DNA from: Clostridium sporogenes
Lineage (GTDB): Bacteria > Bacillota > Clostridia > Clostridiales > Clostridiaceae
NCBI RefSeq assembly: GCF_001020205.1
Contig: NZ_CP011663.1
Location: forward strand, 3,906,001-3,970,000
Direction of reading: 5' to 3'
Length of the DNA: 64,000 nt
In this document: positions 34,319 to 43,231 of the stretch, piece by piece
How positions within the stretch are numbered: position 1 is the first letter of the stretch
How the letters are laid out: the number at the start of each line of letters is the position of its first letter
Notes under the pieces: generated by a model
The model's input: only the letters and a program-made list of their open reading frames with translations
Told to the model about the DNA's origin: nothing
Databases searched by the model: none
Program-made: the position numbers and the translations under genes

Positions 34319-34756
34319 TTAGTATCTTAATTCTAATACTTCTGGTTTTTGAGCTTCTTGATTATGTTCTGCTCCTTTATAAACCTTTAATTTCTTTAAC
34401 ATTTTTCTTCCTAAAACTCCGCTTGGAAGCATTCTTCTAACTGCTTCTTCAAATACGAACTCAGGTTTTTTAGCTATCGCTTCTCTGTATGGTATTTCCT
34501 TTAATCCACCTGGATATAATGAATGATGTCTTAATAATTTTTGATCTAATTTTTTACCTGTTAATACAACTTTTTCAACATTTATAACTATTACATTATC
34601 ACCTGTATCAACATGTGGTGTATATGTAGGTTTATGTTTACCTCTTAATATTGATGCAACTTGGCTAGCTACTCTTCCTAATGGCTTATCAGCAGCGTCC
34701 ACTATATACCATTTTCTTTCAACTTCATGTGGTTTAGCTATATATGATTTCATCAT
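34319..34756 (-). CDS. rplM: Ribosomal protein L13
   Basis: 145 residues. Contains KWYIVDAADKPLGRVASQVASILRGKHKPTYTPHVDTGDNVIVIN and MLPSGVLGRKMLKKLKVYKG. Two consecutive ATG codons occur; the second gives the usual MKSYIAKP start and better spacing from GGGAGG. It is an early assembly protein of the 50S subunit and the first gene of a two-gene operon. Confidence 0.97.
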   Translation of the reverse strand: MMKSYIAKPHEVERKWYIVDAADKPLGRVASQVASILRGKHKPTYTPHVDTGDNVIVINVEKVVLTGKKLDQKLLRHHSLYPGGLKEIPYREAIAKKPEFVFEEAVRRMLPSGVLGRKMLKKLKVYKGAEHNQEAQKPEVLELRY

Positions 34757-34836
34757 TTTCCCTCCCTAACTATTTTACATAAAACGTTCTTCTATATAAA
34801 GATCCGGGGCTAGTGAATCTATTATACTATACAAAC
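34757..34836 (-). promoter_or_regulatory. Leader of rplM, possible L13 autoregulatory element
   Basis: An 80-base leader between the predicted start of transcription and rplM. It contains ACTAGCCCCGGATC and GAACGTTTTATGTAAAA, GC-bearing blocks unlike the surrounding A/T-rich DNA. Firmicutes are known to have structured L13 leaders; I cannot verify the fold here. Confidence 0.45.
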
Positions 34837-34842
34837 AAAGTT

Positions 34843-34871
34843 ATTATAATACAATCTGCCCGGTGTGTCAA
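34843..34871 (-). promoter_or_regulatory. Consensus sigma-A promoter of rplM-rpsI
   Basis: Minus-strand TTGACA (34871-34866), 17-base spacer, TATAAT (34848-34843). Both hexamers and the spacing are perfect, as expected for a highly expressed ribosomal operon. Confidence 0.92.
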
Positions 34872-34876
34872 TAGTA

Positions 34877-35626
34877 TTAATAAAATACTTCCTTTAAACA
34901 CAGCCCAGATGAAGGCACACATTTACCTGCTTTTCTTCTATCTTTTGATTTTATAACATACTCTATATATTCTGGTTCTCTCTTATTTAATCCAATTTCT
35001 ATCAATGTACCTACTATTATTCTTACCATGTTATAAAGAAAACCATTCCCTGTAATTATAAATTTTATAAAATCATCGCTTTTATTTATTTCAAATTTAC
35101 TTATAGTTCTTACTGAAGTTTTCACACTACTTCCTTTTGTTTGAAACGCAGAAAAATCATATGTTCCTATAAAATATTTTGATGCTATTCTCATTTTATC
35201 TATATTTAGTTTATGTTTAAAATGAAAAACATAATTTCTGCCTATGGCTATAGGTTCAGATTTATTTAAAATTGTATATTCATAAGTTTTCCCCTTACTA
35301 CAAAATCTAGAATGAAATTCACTGCTAACTTCTTCTGAACTTAAAACTACTATATCTGGTGGTAAATTATTATTAATTACTTTTTGTAAATTTTCAGGTG
35401 GTATTCTAGAATTGGTAAAAAAATTACATATATACCCTTTAGCGTGAACCCCTGAATCTGTTCTACTTGCTCCTGTAATTTCTACTTTTTCTTTAGTTAT
35501 ATTACTTATAACTTTCTCTAACGTACCTTGTAGTGTAATAAATTTTTCATTTTTTTGTTTTTGCCATCCACAATAATTTGTTCCATCATATTCAAGTTTT
35601 AACTTTATATTTTTCACTAAGTCCAC
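34877..35626 (-). CDS. truA: tRNA pseudouridine(38-40) synthase
   Basis: 249 residues from the GTG at 35626, which has GGAG 6 bases upstream; the first ATG-like reading (TTG at 35638) lies before the site, and a GTG at 35617 that overlaps the ecfT stop is a second candidate. LEYDGTNYCGWQKQ and GASRTDSGVHAKG (catalytic Asp) are family signatures, with the C-terminal GNGFLYNMVRIIVGTL. It modifies the tRNA anticodon stem-loop. It overlaps ecfT by 10 bases, a usual arrangement in Firmicutes. Confidence 0.93.
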   Translation of the reverse strand: MDLVKNIKLKLEYDGTNYCGWQKQKNEKFITLQGTLEKVISNITKEKVEITGASRTDSGVHAKGYICNFFTNSRIPPENLQKVINNNLPPDIVVLSSEEVSSEFHSRFCSKGKTYEYTILNKSEPIAIGRNYVFHFKHKLNIDKMRIASKYFIGTYDFSAFQTKGSSVKTSVRTISKFEINKSDDFIKFIITGNGFLYNMVRIIVGTLIEIGLNKREPEYIEYVIKSKDRRKAGKCVPSSGLCLKEVFY

Positions 35627-36420
35627 ATCCTGCTCCAAATAGATAGTATAACTAAAATGAAAGTAAATGCTATTGCTACATAATCTCTTGAAGAAAAAGA
35701 AAGTTCTTTCATCCTAGTTCTTCCCTCTCCTCCCCTATAGCATCTTGCTTCCATAGCCATAGCTAATTCATCTGCTCGTCTAAATGAACTAATAAAAAGT
35801 GGGACTAATAAGGGTATTAAATTTTTAGCCCTTTGTATTAAATTACCAGACTCAAAATCTGCACCTCTAGCCATTTGTGCTTTCATAATTTTATCAGTTT
35901 CATCCATAAGTGTTGGTATAAATCTTAAGGCTATAGTCATCATCATAGCAAGCTCATGAGCTGGGACTCCTATTTTTCTTAATGGATTTAATAATTTTTC
36001 TATTCCATCTGTAAGTTCTATAGGCGATGTTGTTAGCGTTAATAATGATGTTCCTATTATTAAAAATACTAATCTTAGGACCATAAATATAGCTAATCTT
36101 ACCCCTTCCTTATATATAGTAATAAACTTCCATTTAAACAATAATGTATCTCCTGGTGTTAAAAATAGGTTTAAAATAGCTGTTATTATCACTAATATAA
36201 GTATAGGTTTCAGTCCCTTATATATATATTTAAATTTTATTTGAGAAATTAATATAGCTACTAAAGTAAATAGCACTATAAATATATACCCTTTAAAATT
36301 ATTAACTATGAAAAGGTCAATTATATATATAAGGGATATAATTATCTTAACTCTTGGATCTAACTTATGCACAAAAGAATCTCCTGGTATATATTGTCCT
36401 ATTGTTATATCCTTTATCAT
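35617..36420 (-). CDS. ecfT: ECF transporter transmembrane subunit EcfT
   Basis: 267 residues with about six hydrophobic segments. The coupling helices contain ARGADFESGNLIQRAKNL and AMEARCYRGGEGRTRM, the paired A-R-G motifs that contact the two ATPases. It links them to interchangeable vitamin-binding S subunits encoded elsewhere. It starts 4 bases inside the end of ecfA2. Confidence 0.94.
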   Translation of the reverse strand: MIKDITIGQYIPGDSFVHKLDPRVKIIISLIYIIDLFIVNNFKGYIFIVLFTLVAILISQIKFKYIYKGLKPILILVIITAILNLFLTPGDTLLFKWKFITIYKEGVRLAIFMVLRLVFLIIGTSLLTLTTSPIELTDGIEKLLNPLRKIGVPAHELAMMMTIALRFIPTLMDETDKIMKAQMARGADFESGNLIQRAKNLIPLLVPLFISSFRRADELAMAMEARCYRGGEGRTRMKELSFSSRDYVAIAFTFILVILSIWSRMWT

Positions 36421-37283
36421 TTAATAATTCCCTCACTTTTAAGTGATTTTAATAATTCTTTTTTAGCTTTTTCTATAGTATAAATATTATCTGGCAACTT
36501 AAAACCTTTTTTTCTTAATTTTTGTACTAAATAGGTAACCTCTGGGGCTGCTAATCCTATACTTTCAAGAGCATCTATCTCTTTAAATACTTCACAAGGT
36601 TTTCCTTGTAGTACACATTTCCCTTTATGCATAACTAATATTTTATCTGCAAACTTAGCAACATCCTCCATGCTATGTGAAACAAGAATTATAGTCATAT
36701 TATATTCTTTTCTTAATGCTTGAATTTTACTATATATATCATCTCTGGCTTTAGGGTCTAAACCCGCTGTAGGCTCATCTAATATTAATATTTTAGGTTC
36801 CATAGCTACTACTCCTGCTATGGCTACCCTTCTCTTTTGACCTCCACTTAATTCAAATGGAGATTTATCCTTATAGGCTTCATAATCTAATCCTACTATA
36901 TTCATTGCTCTTTTTACTCTATTTAAAATTTCTTCTTGATTTAAACCTAAATTAGTAGGTCCAAAAGCAATATCTTTCTCTATAGTTTCTTCAAATAGTT
37001 GATACTCAGGGTATTGAAATACAAGTCCAACTTTTTTTCTTATAGAACTTAATTTTACCCCTTTATCTGCTATATTTACATTATCTATTATAATATTTCC
37101 TGATTTAGGTTTTAGCAACCCATTTATATGCTGAATTAATGTAGACTTACCTGAACCGGTATGCCCAATTAAAGCAACAAATTCTCCATCTTCTATGGTT
37201 ATATTTATATTATCTATTGCCTTTTTCTCGAAAGGTGTTCCTTCCATATATACATGTATTAAATTTTCTATTTTAATTGACAT
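36417..37283 (-). CDS. ecfA2: ECF transporter ATPase EcfA2
   Basis: 288 residues. Walker A GHTGSGKSTLIQHINGLLKP near 38, Q-loop VFQYPEYQLFEETIEKDIAFGP, signature LSGGQKRRVAIAGVVAMEP and Walker B ILILDEPTAGLDP are complete. It pairs with EcfA1 to drive vitamin uptake. Its start overlaps ecfA1 by 16 bases. Confidence 0.94.
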   Translation of the reverse strand: MSIKIENLIHVYMEGTPFEKKAIDNINITIEDGEFVALIGHTGSGKSTLIQHINGLLKPKSGNIIIDNVNIADKGVKLSSIRKKVGLVFQYPEYQLFEETIEKDIAFGPTNLGLNQEEILNRVKRAMNIVGLDYEAYKDKSPFELSGGQKRRVAIAGVVAMEPKILILDEPTAGLDPKARDDIYSKIQALRKEYNMTIILVSHSMEDVAKFADKILVMHKGKCVLQGKPCEVFKEIDALESIGLAAPEVTYLVQKLRKKGFKLPDNIYTIEKAKKELLKSLKSEGIIK

Positions 37284-38116
37284 AATTCATCCACCATTTC
37301 ATCTATAGTTAATATATCTGATGGTATTTCCACATTGTGCTGTCTCAAATAATAGGCTATTTCTGTCATTTGAGGTACATCTAACCCTATTTCTTTCATC
37401 ATTTCTACTTCTTTAAATATTTCCTTAGGAGTTCCTTCTTTTATTACTTTAGCAGAATCCATTACTATAACTTTATCTGCTTCTACTGCTTCCTCCATAA
37501 AATGAGTTATAAGAACTATTGTTATACCATATTTTTTATTTACTTCCTTAATGGTATTAATTACTTCTAATCTTCCTGAAGGATCTAACATAGCTGTAGG
37601 TTCATCAAATATAATACATTCTGGTCTCATAGCTAATACACCAGCAATGGCTACTCTTTGCTTTTGTCCTCCAGATAGTAAATGTGGTGCATGTCTTCTA
37701 TAGTCATACATATTTACCTTCTTAAGTGACTCATCTACCCTAGATCTTATTTCCTGCTGAGGAATTCCTAAATTTTCTGGTCCAAAGGCTACATCCTCTT
37801 CTACTATAGTAGCTACAATTTGATTATCTGGATTTTGAAAAACCATTCCAGCTTTATTTCTTATATTCCATGTGTTTTCTAAATCTCCAGTATCCAAATT
37901 GTCCACATACACTTTACCTTCTGAAGGTATTAAAAGAGAATTCATGTGCTTAGCTATAGTTGACTTGCCTGATCCATTTCTACCTAAAATAACTACAAAG
38001 TCACCCTTTTTTATAGTTAAATTAACATTATCTAATGCAATCTTTTGAGTATTTTCATCCTCTTTATTAGATTCATACTTATATGTAACATTATTACATT
38101 TAATCATCTCATTCAT
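37268..38116 (-). CDS. ecfA1: ECF transporter ATPase EcfA1
   Basis: 282 residues from the ATG at 38116, which has GAGGTG 6 bases upstream; a GTG three codons earlier lies inside that site. Walker A GRNGSGKSTIAKHMNSLLIP, Q-loop VFQNPDNQIVATIVEEDVAFGPENLG, signature LSGGQKQRVAIAGVLAMRP and Walker B CIIFDEPTAMLDP are present. It follows the rplQ terminator and begins the ecfA1-ecfA2-ecfT-truA set. Confidence 0.94.
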   Translation of the reverse strand: MNEMIKCNNVTYKYESNKEDENTQKIALDNVNLTIKKGDFVVILGRNGSGKSTIAKHMNSLLIPSEGKVYVDNLDTGDLENTWNIRNKAGMVFQNPDNQIVATIVEEDVAFGPENLGIPQQEIRSRVDESLKKVNMYDYRRHAPHLLSGGQKQRVAIAGVLAMRPECIIFDEPTAMLDPSGRLEVINTIKEVNKKYGITIVLITHFMEEAVEADKVIVMDSAKVIKEGTPKEIFKEVEMMKEIGLDVPQMTEIAYYLRQHNVEIPSDILTIDEMVDELCQLK

Positions 38117-38162
38117 ACCAAACACCTCAAATATGAAGCTATAAATTAAAGTTTATATTATA

Positions 38163-38203
38163 GCAAAATGGGGACTAAGTTAACTTTATACTTAATCCCC
38201 AAA
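38163..38203 (-). terminator. Terminator after rplQ
   Basis: GGGGACTAAGT and ACTTAATCCCC arms (11 bp, one G-T pair) around a 9-base loop, followed on the minus strand by ATTTTGC. It ends the S10-spc-alpha transcript; the short T-run may let some polymerase through to ecfA1. Confidence 0.85.
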
Positions 38204-38206
38204 CAA

Positions 38207-38548
38207 TTATACTAATTCTAGTATAACTACTTCAGCTCCGTCGCCTCTTCTTGGGCCAACTTTATATATTCTTGTGTATCCACCATTTCTTTCAGCATAC
38301 TTAGGAGCTATTTCTTCAAATAGTCTTTGTACTACTGCTTCTTCTGTTACAAAAGAAAGTACTTGTCTTCTTGCATGAAGATCTCCTCTCTTTGCAAGGG
38401 TTATCATTTTTTCAGCAATACTTCTAGTTTCTTTAGCTCTAGTTTCTGTAGTTTCTATTTTACCATGCTTTAAAAAACTAGTTACAAGATTTCTAAGCAT
38501 TGCTTTACGTTGATCAGTTGGACGACCTAATTTACGATATCCTGCCAT
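38207..38548 (-). CDS. rplQ: Ribosomal protein L17
   Basis: 113 residues. GYRKLGRPTDQRKAMLRNLVTSFLKHGKIETTETRAKE is the conserved N-terminus, and YTRIYKVGPRRGDGAEVVILELV the C-terminal strand. It lies near the exit tunnel in 50S. It is the last gene of the alpha operon, 43 bp after rpoA. Confidence 0.97.
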   Translation of the reverse strand: MAGYRKLGRPTDQRKAMLRNLVTSFLKHGKIETTETRAKETRSIAEKMITLAKRGDLHARRQVLSFVTEEAVVQRLFEEIAPKYAERNGGYTRIYKVGPRRGDGAEVVILELV

Positions 38549-38591
38549 CTCTCCTATACCTCCTTACCTTAAACTGCCTATATTAACTTTA

Positions 38592-39539
38592 CTAATCTTC
38601 ACTTTTTCTTAAACCTAATCCTAAAGCTTCTAACTTTTGTTCTACTTCTTCTAAGGACTTTTTACCAAGGTTTCTAACTTTCATCATATCATCCATGCTT
38701 CTTTCGCATAGTTCTTGAACCGTATTTATTCCAGCTCTCTTTAAGCAGTTATAACTTCTTACTGAAAGATCTAGTTCTTCAATTGTCATTTCTAGAACCT
38801 TTTCTTTCTTATCTTCTTCTTTTTCAACCATGATTTCCATATCATCTGCATGATCAGTTAAAGTCATAAATAACTTAAAGTGTTCTATAAGAATTTTAGC
38901 TGATAAACTTACAGCTTCTTCTGGTCTTATAGTTCCATTAGTCCAAACTTCTATAGTCAATTTATCATAGTCTGTTATTTGACCAACTCTAGTATTTTCA
39001 ACGGAAAAGTTAACTCTTTTAACAGGTGTATAAATTGAATCCACTGCTATACTTCCTATTGGCATATCCTTAGTTTTGTTTTTATTTTGAGTTACATAGC
39101 CCCTACCACGATTAACGTTGATTTCCATATACATTTTACCATTTTCGTCAAGGGTTGCTATATGTAAATCTTTGTTTATTACTTCAACATCTCCGTCTGT
39201 TTTGATATCAGCTGCTGTAACTTCTTTAGGTCCAACTTCATCTATATATATAGTTTTTGGACCCTCTCCATTCATAGTAAGTGCTAAACATTTGATGTTA
39301 AGAATTAATTCCGTAACATCCTCTTTTACACCTTGTACTGTTGAAAACTCATGAAGAACACTATCAATTTTTATATGGTCTGCAGCAACTCCAGGTAATG
39401 ACGATAAAAGAATTCTTCTCAAAGCATTACCAAGAGTTATTCCATAACCTCTTTCTAATGGTTCAATGACAAATTTACCATATGAACCATCTTCAGCATT
39501 TTCAACACATTCTATTTTTGGCTTTTCTATTTCTAACAT
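38592..39539 (-). CDS. rpoA: RNA polymerase alpha subunit
   Basis: 315 residues. The N-terminal dimerisation domain (about 1-230) includes [20 protein letters not shown]; an acidic linker (about 232-245) leads to the C-terminal domain (about 250-310) with [22 protein letters not shown] and [23 protein letters not shown], which binds UP elements and activators. Confidence 0.97.
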
Positions 39540-39606
39540 TCTTAACCCTCCTCATTTATTAATATTTATACTTTTTGAGGGCAACTGATCTAAATAAAAT
39601 TATTTA

Positions 39607-40227
39607 TTATTTGCTGTATAACTCAACTATTAATGTTTCGTTAACAGGTACATCTATATCTTCTCTTGCTGGTTGTCTTTCTACTTTGCCTTCAAATCCT
39701 TCAACATTTCCTGATAACCATGCTGGTAATGTTTTTGGATTTTCTGCAAAAGTTTTGAATTTTTCTGTTGCTTTACTCTTATCACATACTGTTATAACAT
39801 CATTAGCTGAAACTTGGTATGATGGTATATCTACTTTTTTACCATTAATTAAAAAATGTCCATGAGTAACTAATTGTCTAGCTTCTGTTCTTGAGTTGCC
39901 ATATCCTAATCTAAATACTACATTGTCTAATCTCATTTCTAAAAGTCTTAACAAGTTTTCACCTGTTATTCCTCTTCTTCTATCAGCTTCTTCATAATAT
40001 CCTCTAAATTGACGTTCTAAGATACCATAAATTCTCTTAGCTTTTTGTTTTTCTCTTAATTGTAATCCATAGTTAGATACTTTTTTTCTACTTTGACCAT
40101 GTTGTCCTGGTGCGTATCCTCTTCTAGCGAATGCGCATTTATCTGTATAACATCTATCTCCCTTAAGGAATAGTTTTAATCCTTCTCTTCTGCAAAGTCT
40201 GCAAGTTGCTCCAGTATATCTAGCCAT
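39607..40227 (-). CDS. rpsD: Ribosomal protein S4
   Basis: 206 residues. The N-terminal region keeps zinc-type cysteines (CRLCRREGLKLFLKGDRCYTDKCAF), and the S4 RNA-binding domain follows (LDNVVFRLGYGNSRTEARQLVTHGHFLINGKKVDIPS). It is a primary binder of 16S rRNA. Confidence 0.97.
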   Translation of the reverse strand: MARYTGATCRLCRREGLKLFLKGDRCYTDKCAFARRGYAPGQHGQSRKKVSNYGLQLREKQKAKRIYGILERQFRGYYEEADRRRGITGENLLRLLEMRLDNVVFRLGYGNSRTEARQLVTHGHFLINGKKVDIPSYQVSANDVITVCDKSKATEKFKTFAENPKTLPAWLSGNVEGFEGKVERQPAREDIDVPVNETLIVELYSK

Positions 40228-40261
40228 TAAATTTTACACCTCCTATTACTATATTATATTA

Positions 40262-40660
40262 CTATACTCTTCTTCTCTTTGGTGGTCTACAACCATTATG
40301 TGGTATTGGAGTTACATCCTTTATTAAAGTAACTTCTAGACCTGCTGCTTGTAAAGATCTTATAGCAGCTTCTCTTCCTGAGCCCGGTCCTTTTACATAA
40401 ACTTCTATGCTTTTTAATCCATGTTCCATAGCCGCTTTAGCTGCTGTTTCTGCAGCCATTTGTGCTGCAAATGGTGTGCTTTTTCTTGAACCTCTAAAAC
40501 CTAATCCACCTGCACTTGCCCAAGATAAAGTATTACCAACACTGTCAGTGATTGTAACTATTGAATTGTTGAAAGTTGATTTTATATGTGCACAACCATG
40601 TTCAACATTTTTTCTTTCTTTTTTTCTTCTACTTCTTTTAGCTTTTATTCCTGCTGCCAT
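40262..40660 (-). CDS. rpsK: Ribosomal protein S11
   Basis: 132 residues. GCAHIKSTFNNSIVTITDSVGNTLSWASAGGLGFRGSRKSTPFAAQMAAE and the C-terminal DVTPIPHNGCRPPKRRRV are diagnostic. It lies in the 30S platform next to S7 and mRNA. Confidence 0.97.
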   Translation of the reverse strand: MAAGIKAKRSRRKKERKNVEHGCAHIKSTFNNSIVTITDSVGNTLSWASAGGLGFRGSRKSTPFAAQMAAETAAKAAMEHGLKSIEVYVKGPGSGREAAIRSLQAAGLEVTLIKDVTPIPHNGCRPPKRRRV

Positions 40661-40677
40661 GCTTTTCCCTCCTTACC

Positions 40678-41049
40678 TTATTTTTTCTTCTTTCCACCTA
40701 TAGCTCTCTTTGGACCTTTTCTTGTTCTCGCGTTAGTCTTAGTCTTTTGACCTCTAACTGGAAGGTTTCTTCTATGTCTTATTCCTCTATAAGATCCAAT
40801 TTCAACTAATCTCTTTATGTTAAGTTTAATTTCTCTTCTTAAGTCACCTTCAACTTTTACATTTTTATTAACGTAATCTCTGATTGCATTAACTTCTTCT
40901 TCTGATAAGTCTTTAACTCTTGTATCTGGATTTACTCCAGTAGCTTTTAATATTTCTTGAGAAGTTGGTAAGCCAATTCCGTATATATATGTTAGACCGA
41001 TTTCTACTCTTTTTTCTTTTGGTAGGTCTATACCTGAAATTCTTGCCAT
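40678..41049 (-). CDS. rpsM: Ribosomal protein S13
   Basis: 123 residues. ARISGIDLPKEKRVEIGLTYIYGIG at the start and RGIRHRRNLPVRGQKTKTNARTRKGPKRAIGGKKKK at the basic end. It forms part of the 30S head and bridges to 50S. The 107-bp gap before it holds a hairpin. Confidence 0.97.
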   Translation of the reverse strand: MARISGIDLPKEKRVEIGLTYIYGIGLPTSQEILKATGVNPDTRVKDLSEEEVNAIRDYVNKNVKVEGDLRREIKLNIKRLVEIGSYRGIRHRRNLPVRGQKTKTNARTRKGPKRAIGGKKKK

Positions 41050-41100
41050 TAAAGTTTACACCTCCTGAATACCTACTTATTAATTTATATTTATATTAAA

Positions 41101-41150
41101 GTTTTAGGCCAATGATATATTTTAATATCATAGTCAGCCGCTCCTAAAAC
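41101..41150 (-). other. Two-part RNA hairpin between rpmJ and rpsM
   Basis: Outer arms GTTTTAGG (41101-41108) and CCTAAAAC (41143-41150), inner arms ATGATAT (41112-41118) and ATATCAT (41125-41131), with an asymmetric internal loop containing the GC-bearing AGCGGCTGACT on the minus strand. No T-run follows, so it is more likely a processing or translational element than a terminator. Confidence 0.55.
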
Positions 41151-41156
41151 CATTTA

Positions 41157-41505
<349 letters not shown>

Positions 41506-41512
41506 AAGGTAT

Positions 41513-41803
41513 TCAAACCTCCTTATTAACTTGATGAGACTGTATAAATTTTTTTATTACAGAATTTTTAATGTTGTTACCTGTTGCCTTTAGATTTATT
41601 ATATCTTCACAAATAATATTGGTAAATATCAAATGTTTATTTTTTTTCTTTTTAGGTTTATCTAAAGTATGAATATCTCCATCACAAATATATACATAAT
41701 TTTCATCTAGTATATCTATTATAATGAAACTATTATCTTTATCCCTACCTGATTTTGATAAAACTAATCTACCAATCTGGCACTCTTTAGCCAATATATT
41801 CAC
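41513..41803 (-). CDS. KOW-domain RNA-binding protein (L14e/L27e-like)
   Basis: 96 residues. CQIGRLVLSKSGRDKDNSFIIIDILDENYVYICDGDIHTLDKPKKKKNKHL is a KOW-type small beta barrel with a basic tail segment, resembling eukaryotic and archaeal L14e. The gene between map and infA is shared by many Firmicutes, but its role in translation is unsettled. It starts 5 bp after map. Confidence 0.85.
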   Translation of the reverse strand: MNILAKECQIGRLVLSKSGRDKDNSFIIIDILDENYVYICDGDIHTLDKPKKKKNKHLIFTNIICEDIINLKATGNNIKNSVIKKFIQSHQVNKEV

Positions 41804-41808
41804 CTCTA

Positions 41809-42558
41809 TTAAATTAAAGTGGTTATTTTAGGTCCATCATTTAGTATAGCCACAGTATTCTCATAATGAGCAGATAAACTACCATCTACAGTAACTACAG
41901 TCCATTTATTGGGTTCAACTTTTACATTGAAGTCTCCTATATTAACCATAGGCTCAATAGCTAAACACATTCCTTTTGACAATTTAGGTCCCCTGCCTGG
42001 TCTACCAAAGTTAGGTACTTCTGGATCTTCATGCATATTCTTTCCTATGCCATGACCTACATAATCCCTTACAATAGAAAATCCATAACTTTCAACATAT
42101 TCTTGAATAGCTGCAGATATATCAGTTAATCTATTGCCAACTTTAGCTTTTTCTATACCTTTGAAAAAACTATTTTTTGTAACTTCTATTAACTTAACAG
42201 CTTCTTCTGACACATTTCCTACTGGAAATGTTCTTGCTGCATCGCCCTGATATCCATTTAAAACAGCTCCACAATCTATACTAATTATGTCTCCTTCATT
42301 TAGAATTCTATCTTTATTTGGTATTCCATGAACTACTTCATTATTAACAGATGCACATATAGAAGCTGGGAAACCATAATATCCTTTGAAAGATGGTTTG
42401 GCATTTCTGCCTAATATAATCTCTTCTGCGATTCTATCTAACTCTCCAGTGCTTATTCCTGGCTTTACATGTTTTTCTAAAGTATCTAAGGCTTCAGCAA
42501 CAACTCTTCCTGCTTTTACCATGTATTCTATTTCAGAATCGGTTTTTATTGTTATCAT
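41809..42558 (-). CDS. map: Methionine aminopeptidase, type I
   Basis: 249 residues. Metal ligands are in SIDCGAVLNGYQGDAARTF (two Asp), GHGIGKNMHEDPEVPN (His), CLAIEPM (Glu) and YENTVAI (Glu). It removes the initiator methionine. The first base overlaps the last of adk. Confidence 0.96.
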   Translation of the reverse strand: MITIKTDSEIEYMVKAGRVVAEALDTLEKHVKPGISTGELDRIAEEIILGRNAKPSFKGYYGFPASICASVNNEVVHGIPNKDRILNEGDIISIDCGAVLNGYQGDAARTFPVGNVSEEAVKLIEVTKNSFFKGIEKAKVGNRLTDISAAIQEYVESYGFSIVRDYVGHGIGKNMHEDPEVPNFGRPGRGPKLSKGMCLAIEPMVNIGDFNVKVEPNKWTVVTVDGSLSAHYENTVAILNDGPKITTLI

Positions 42559-43208
42559 TATTTATCTCTCCCTAAGATATTTGAAATATTTCCAAATACC
42601 TCATCAATTGATTCAGTCCCATTAACCTCTGAGATTATACCATTGTCTTTATAATAATTTATAAGCGGATAAGTTTGTTTGCTGTAAACTTCTAATCTTT
42701 CTTTTACTGTTGCTTCTGTATCATCTTTTCTTTGAATTAATTCATTATCACATATATCACATTTTCCTTCTATTTTAGGAGGATTAAATCTTATGTGATA
42801 ACTTGCACCACAAGATGTGCAAACTCTTCTACCAGTCATTCTTTCCAAGATAAATTCTTCAGGCACCTTAATTAATAGTGCCACATCTAAATCCTTATTT
42901 ATGCCCTTTAAAAATTCATCTAAAGCTTCTGCTTGAGCAACTGTTCTTGGAAAACCATCTAAAAGGAAACCATTATCACAATCATCTTTTGTTAATCTAT
43001 CTTTAACTATTCCTATAGTTACCTCATCTGGTACTAATTGACCATTATCTATATATCTTTTTGCTTCTATTCCTAAAGGAGTCTTCTCCTTTATGTTTGC
43101 CCTAAATATATCACCTGTTGATATATGAGGGATAGAAAATTTTTCACTTATTAATTTTGCTTGAGTTCCTTTACCTGCTCCTGGAGGACCTAACAAAATT
43201 ACACGCAT
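42558..43208 (-). CDS. adk: Adenylate kinase
   Basis: 216 residues. P-loop GPPGAGKGTQAKLI near 7, LVPDEVTIGIVKDRL, GFLLDGFPRTVAQAEALDEFL, and a LID with zinc-type cysteines (CTSCGASYH and CDICDNEL). The four-cysteine LID is normal in Gram-positives. It balances AMP, ADP and ATP. Confidence 0.96.
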   Translation of the reverse strand: MRVILLGPPGAGKGTQAKLISEKFSIPHISTGDIFRANIKEKTPLGIEAKRYIDNGQLVPDEVTIGIVKDRLTKDDCDNGFLLDGFPRTVAQAEALDEFLKGINKDLDVALLIKVPEEFILERMTGRRVCTSCGASYHIRFNPPKIEGKCDICDNELIQRKDDTEATVKERLEVYSKQTYPLINYYKDNGIISEVNGTESIDEVFGNISNILGRDK

Positions 43209-43231
43209 CCATAATCATCTCCAAAACATTT

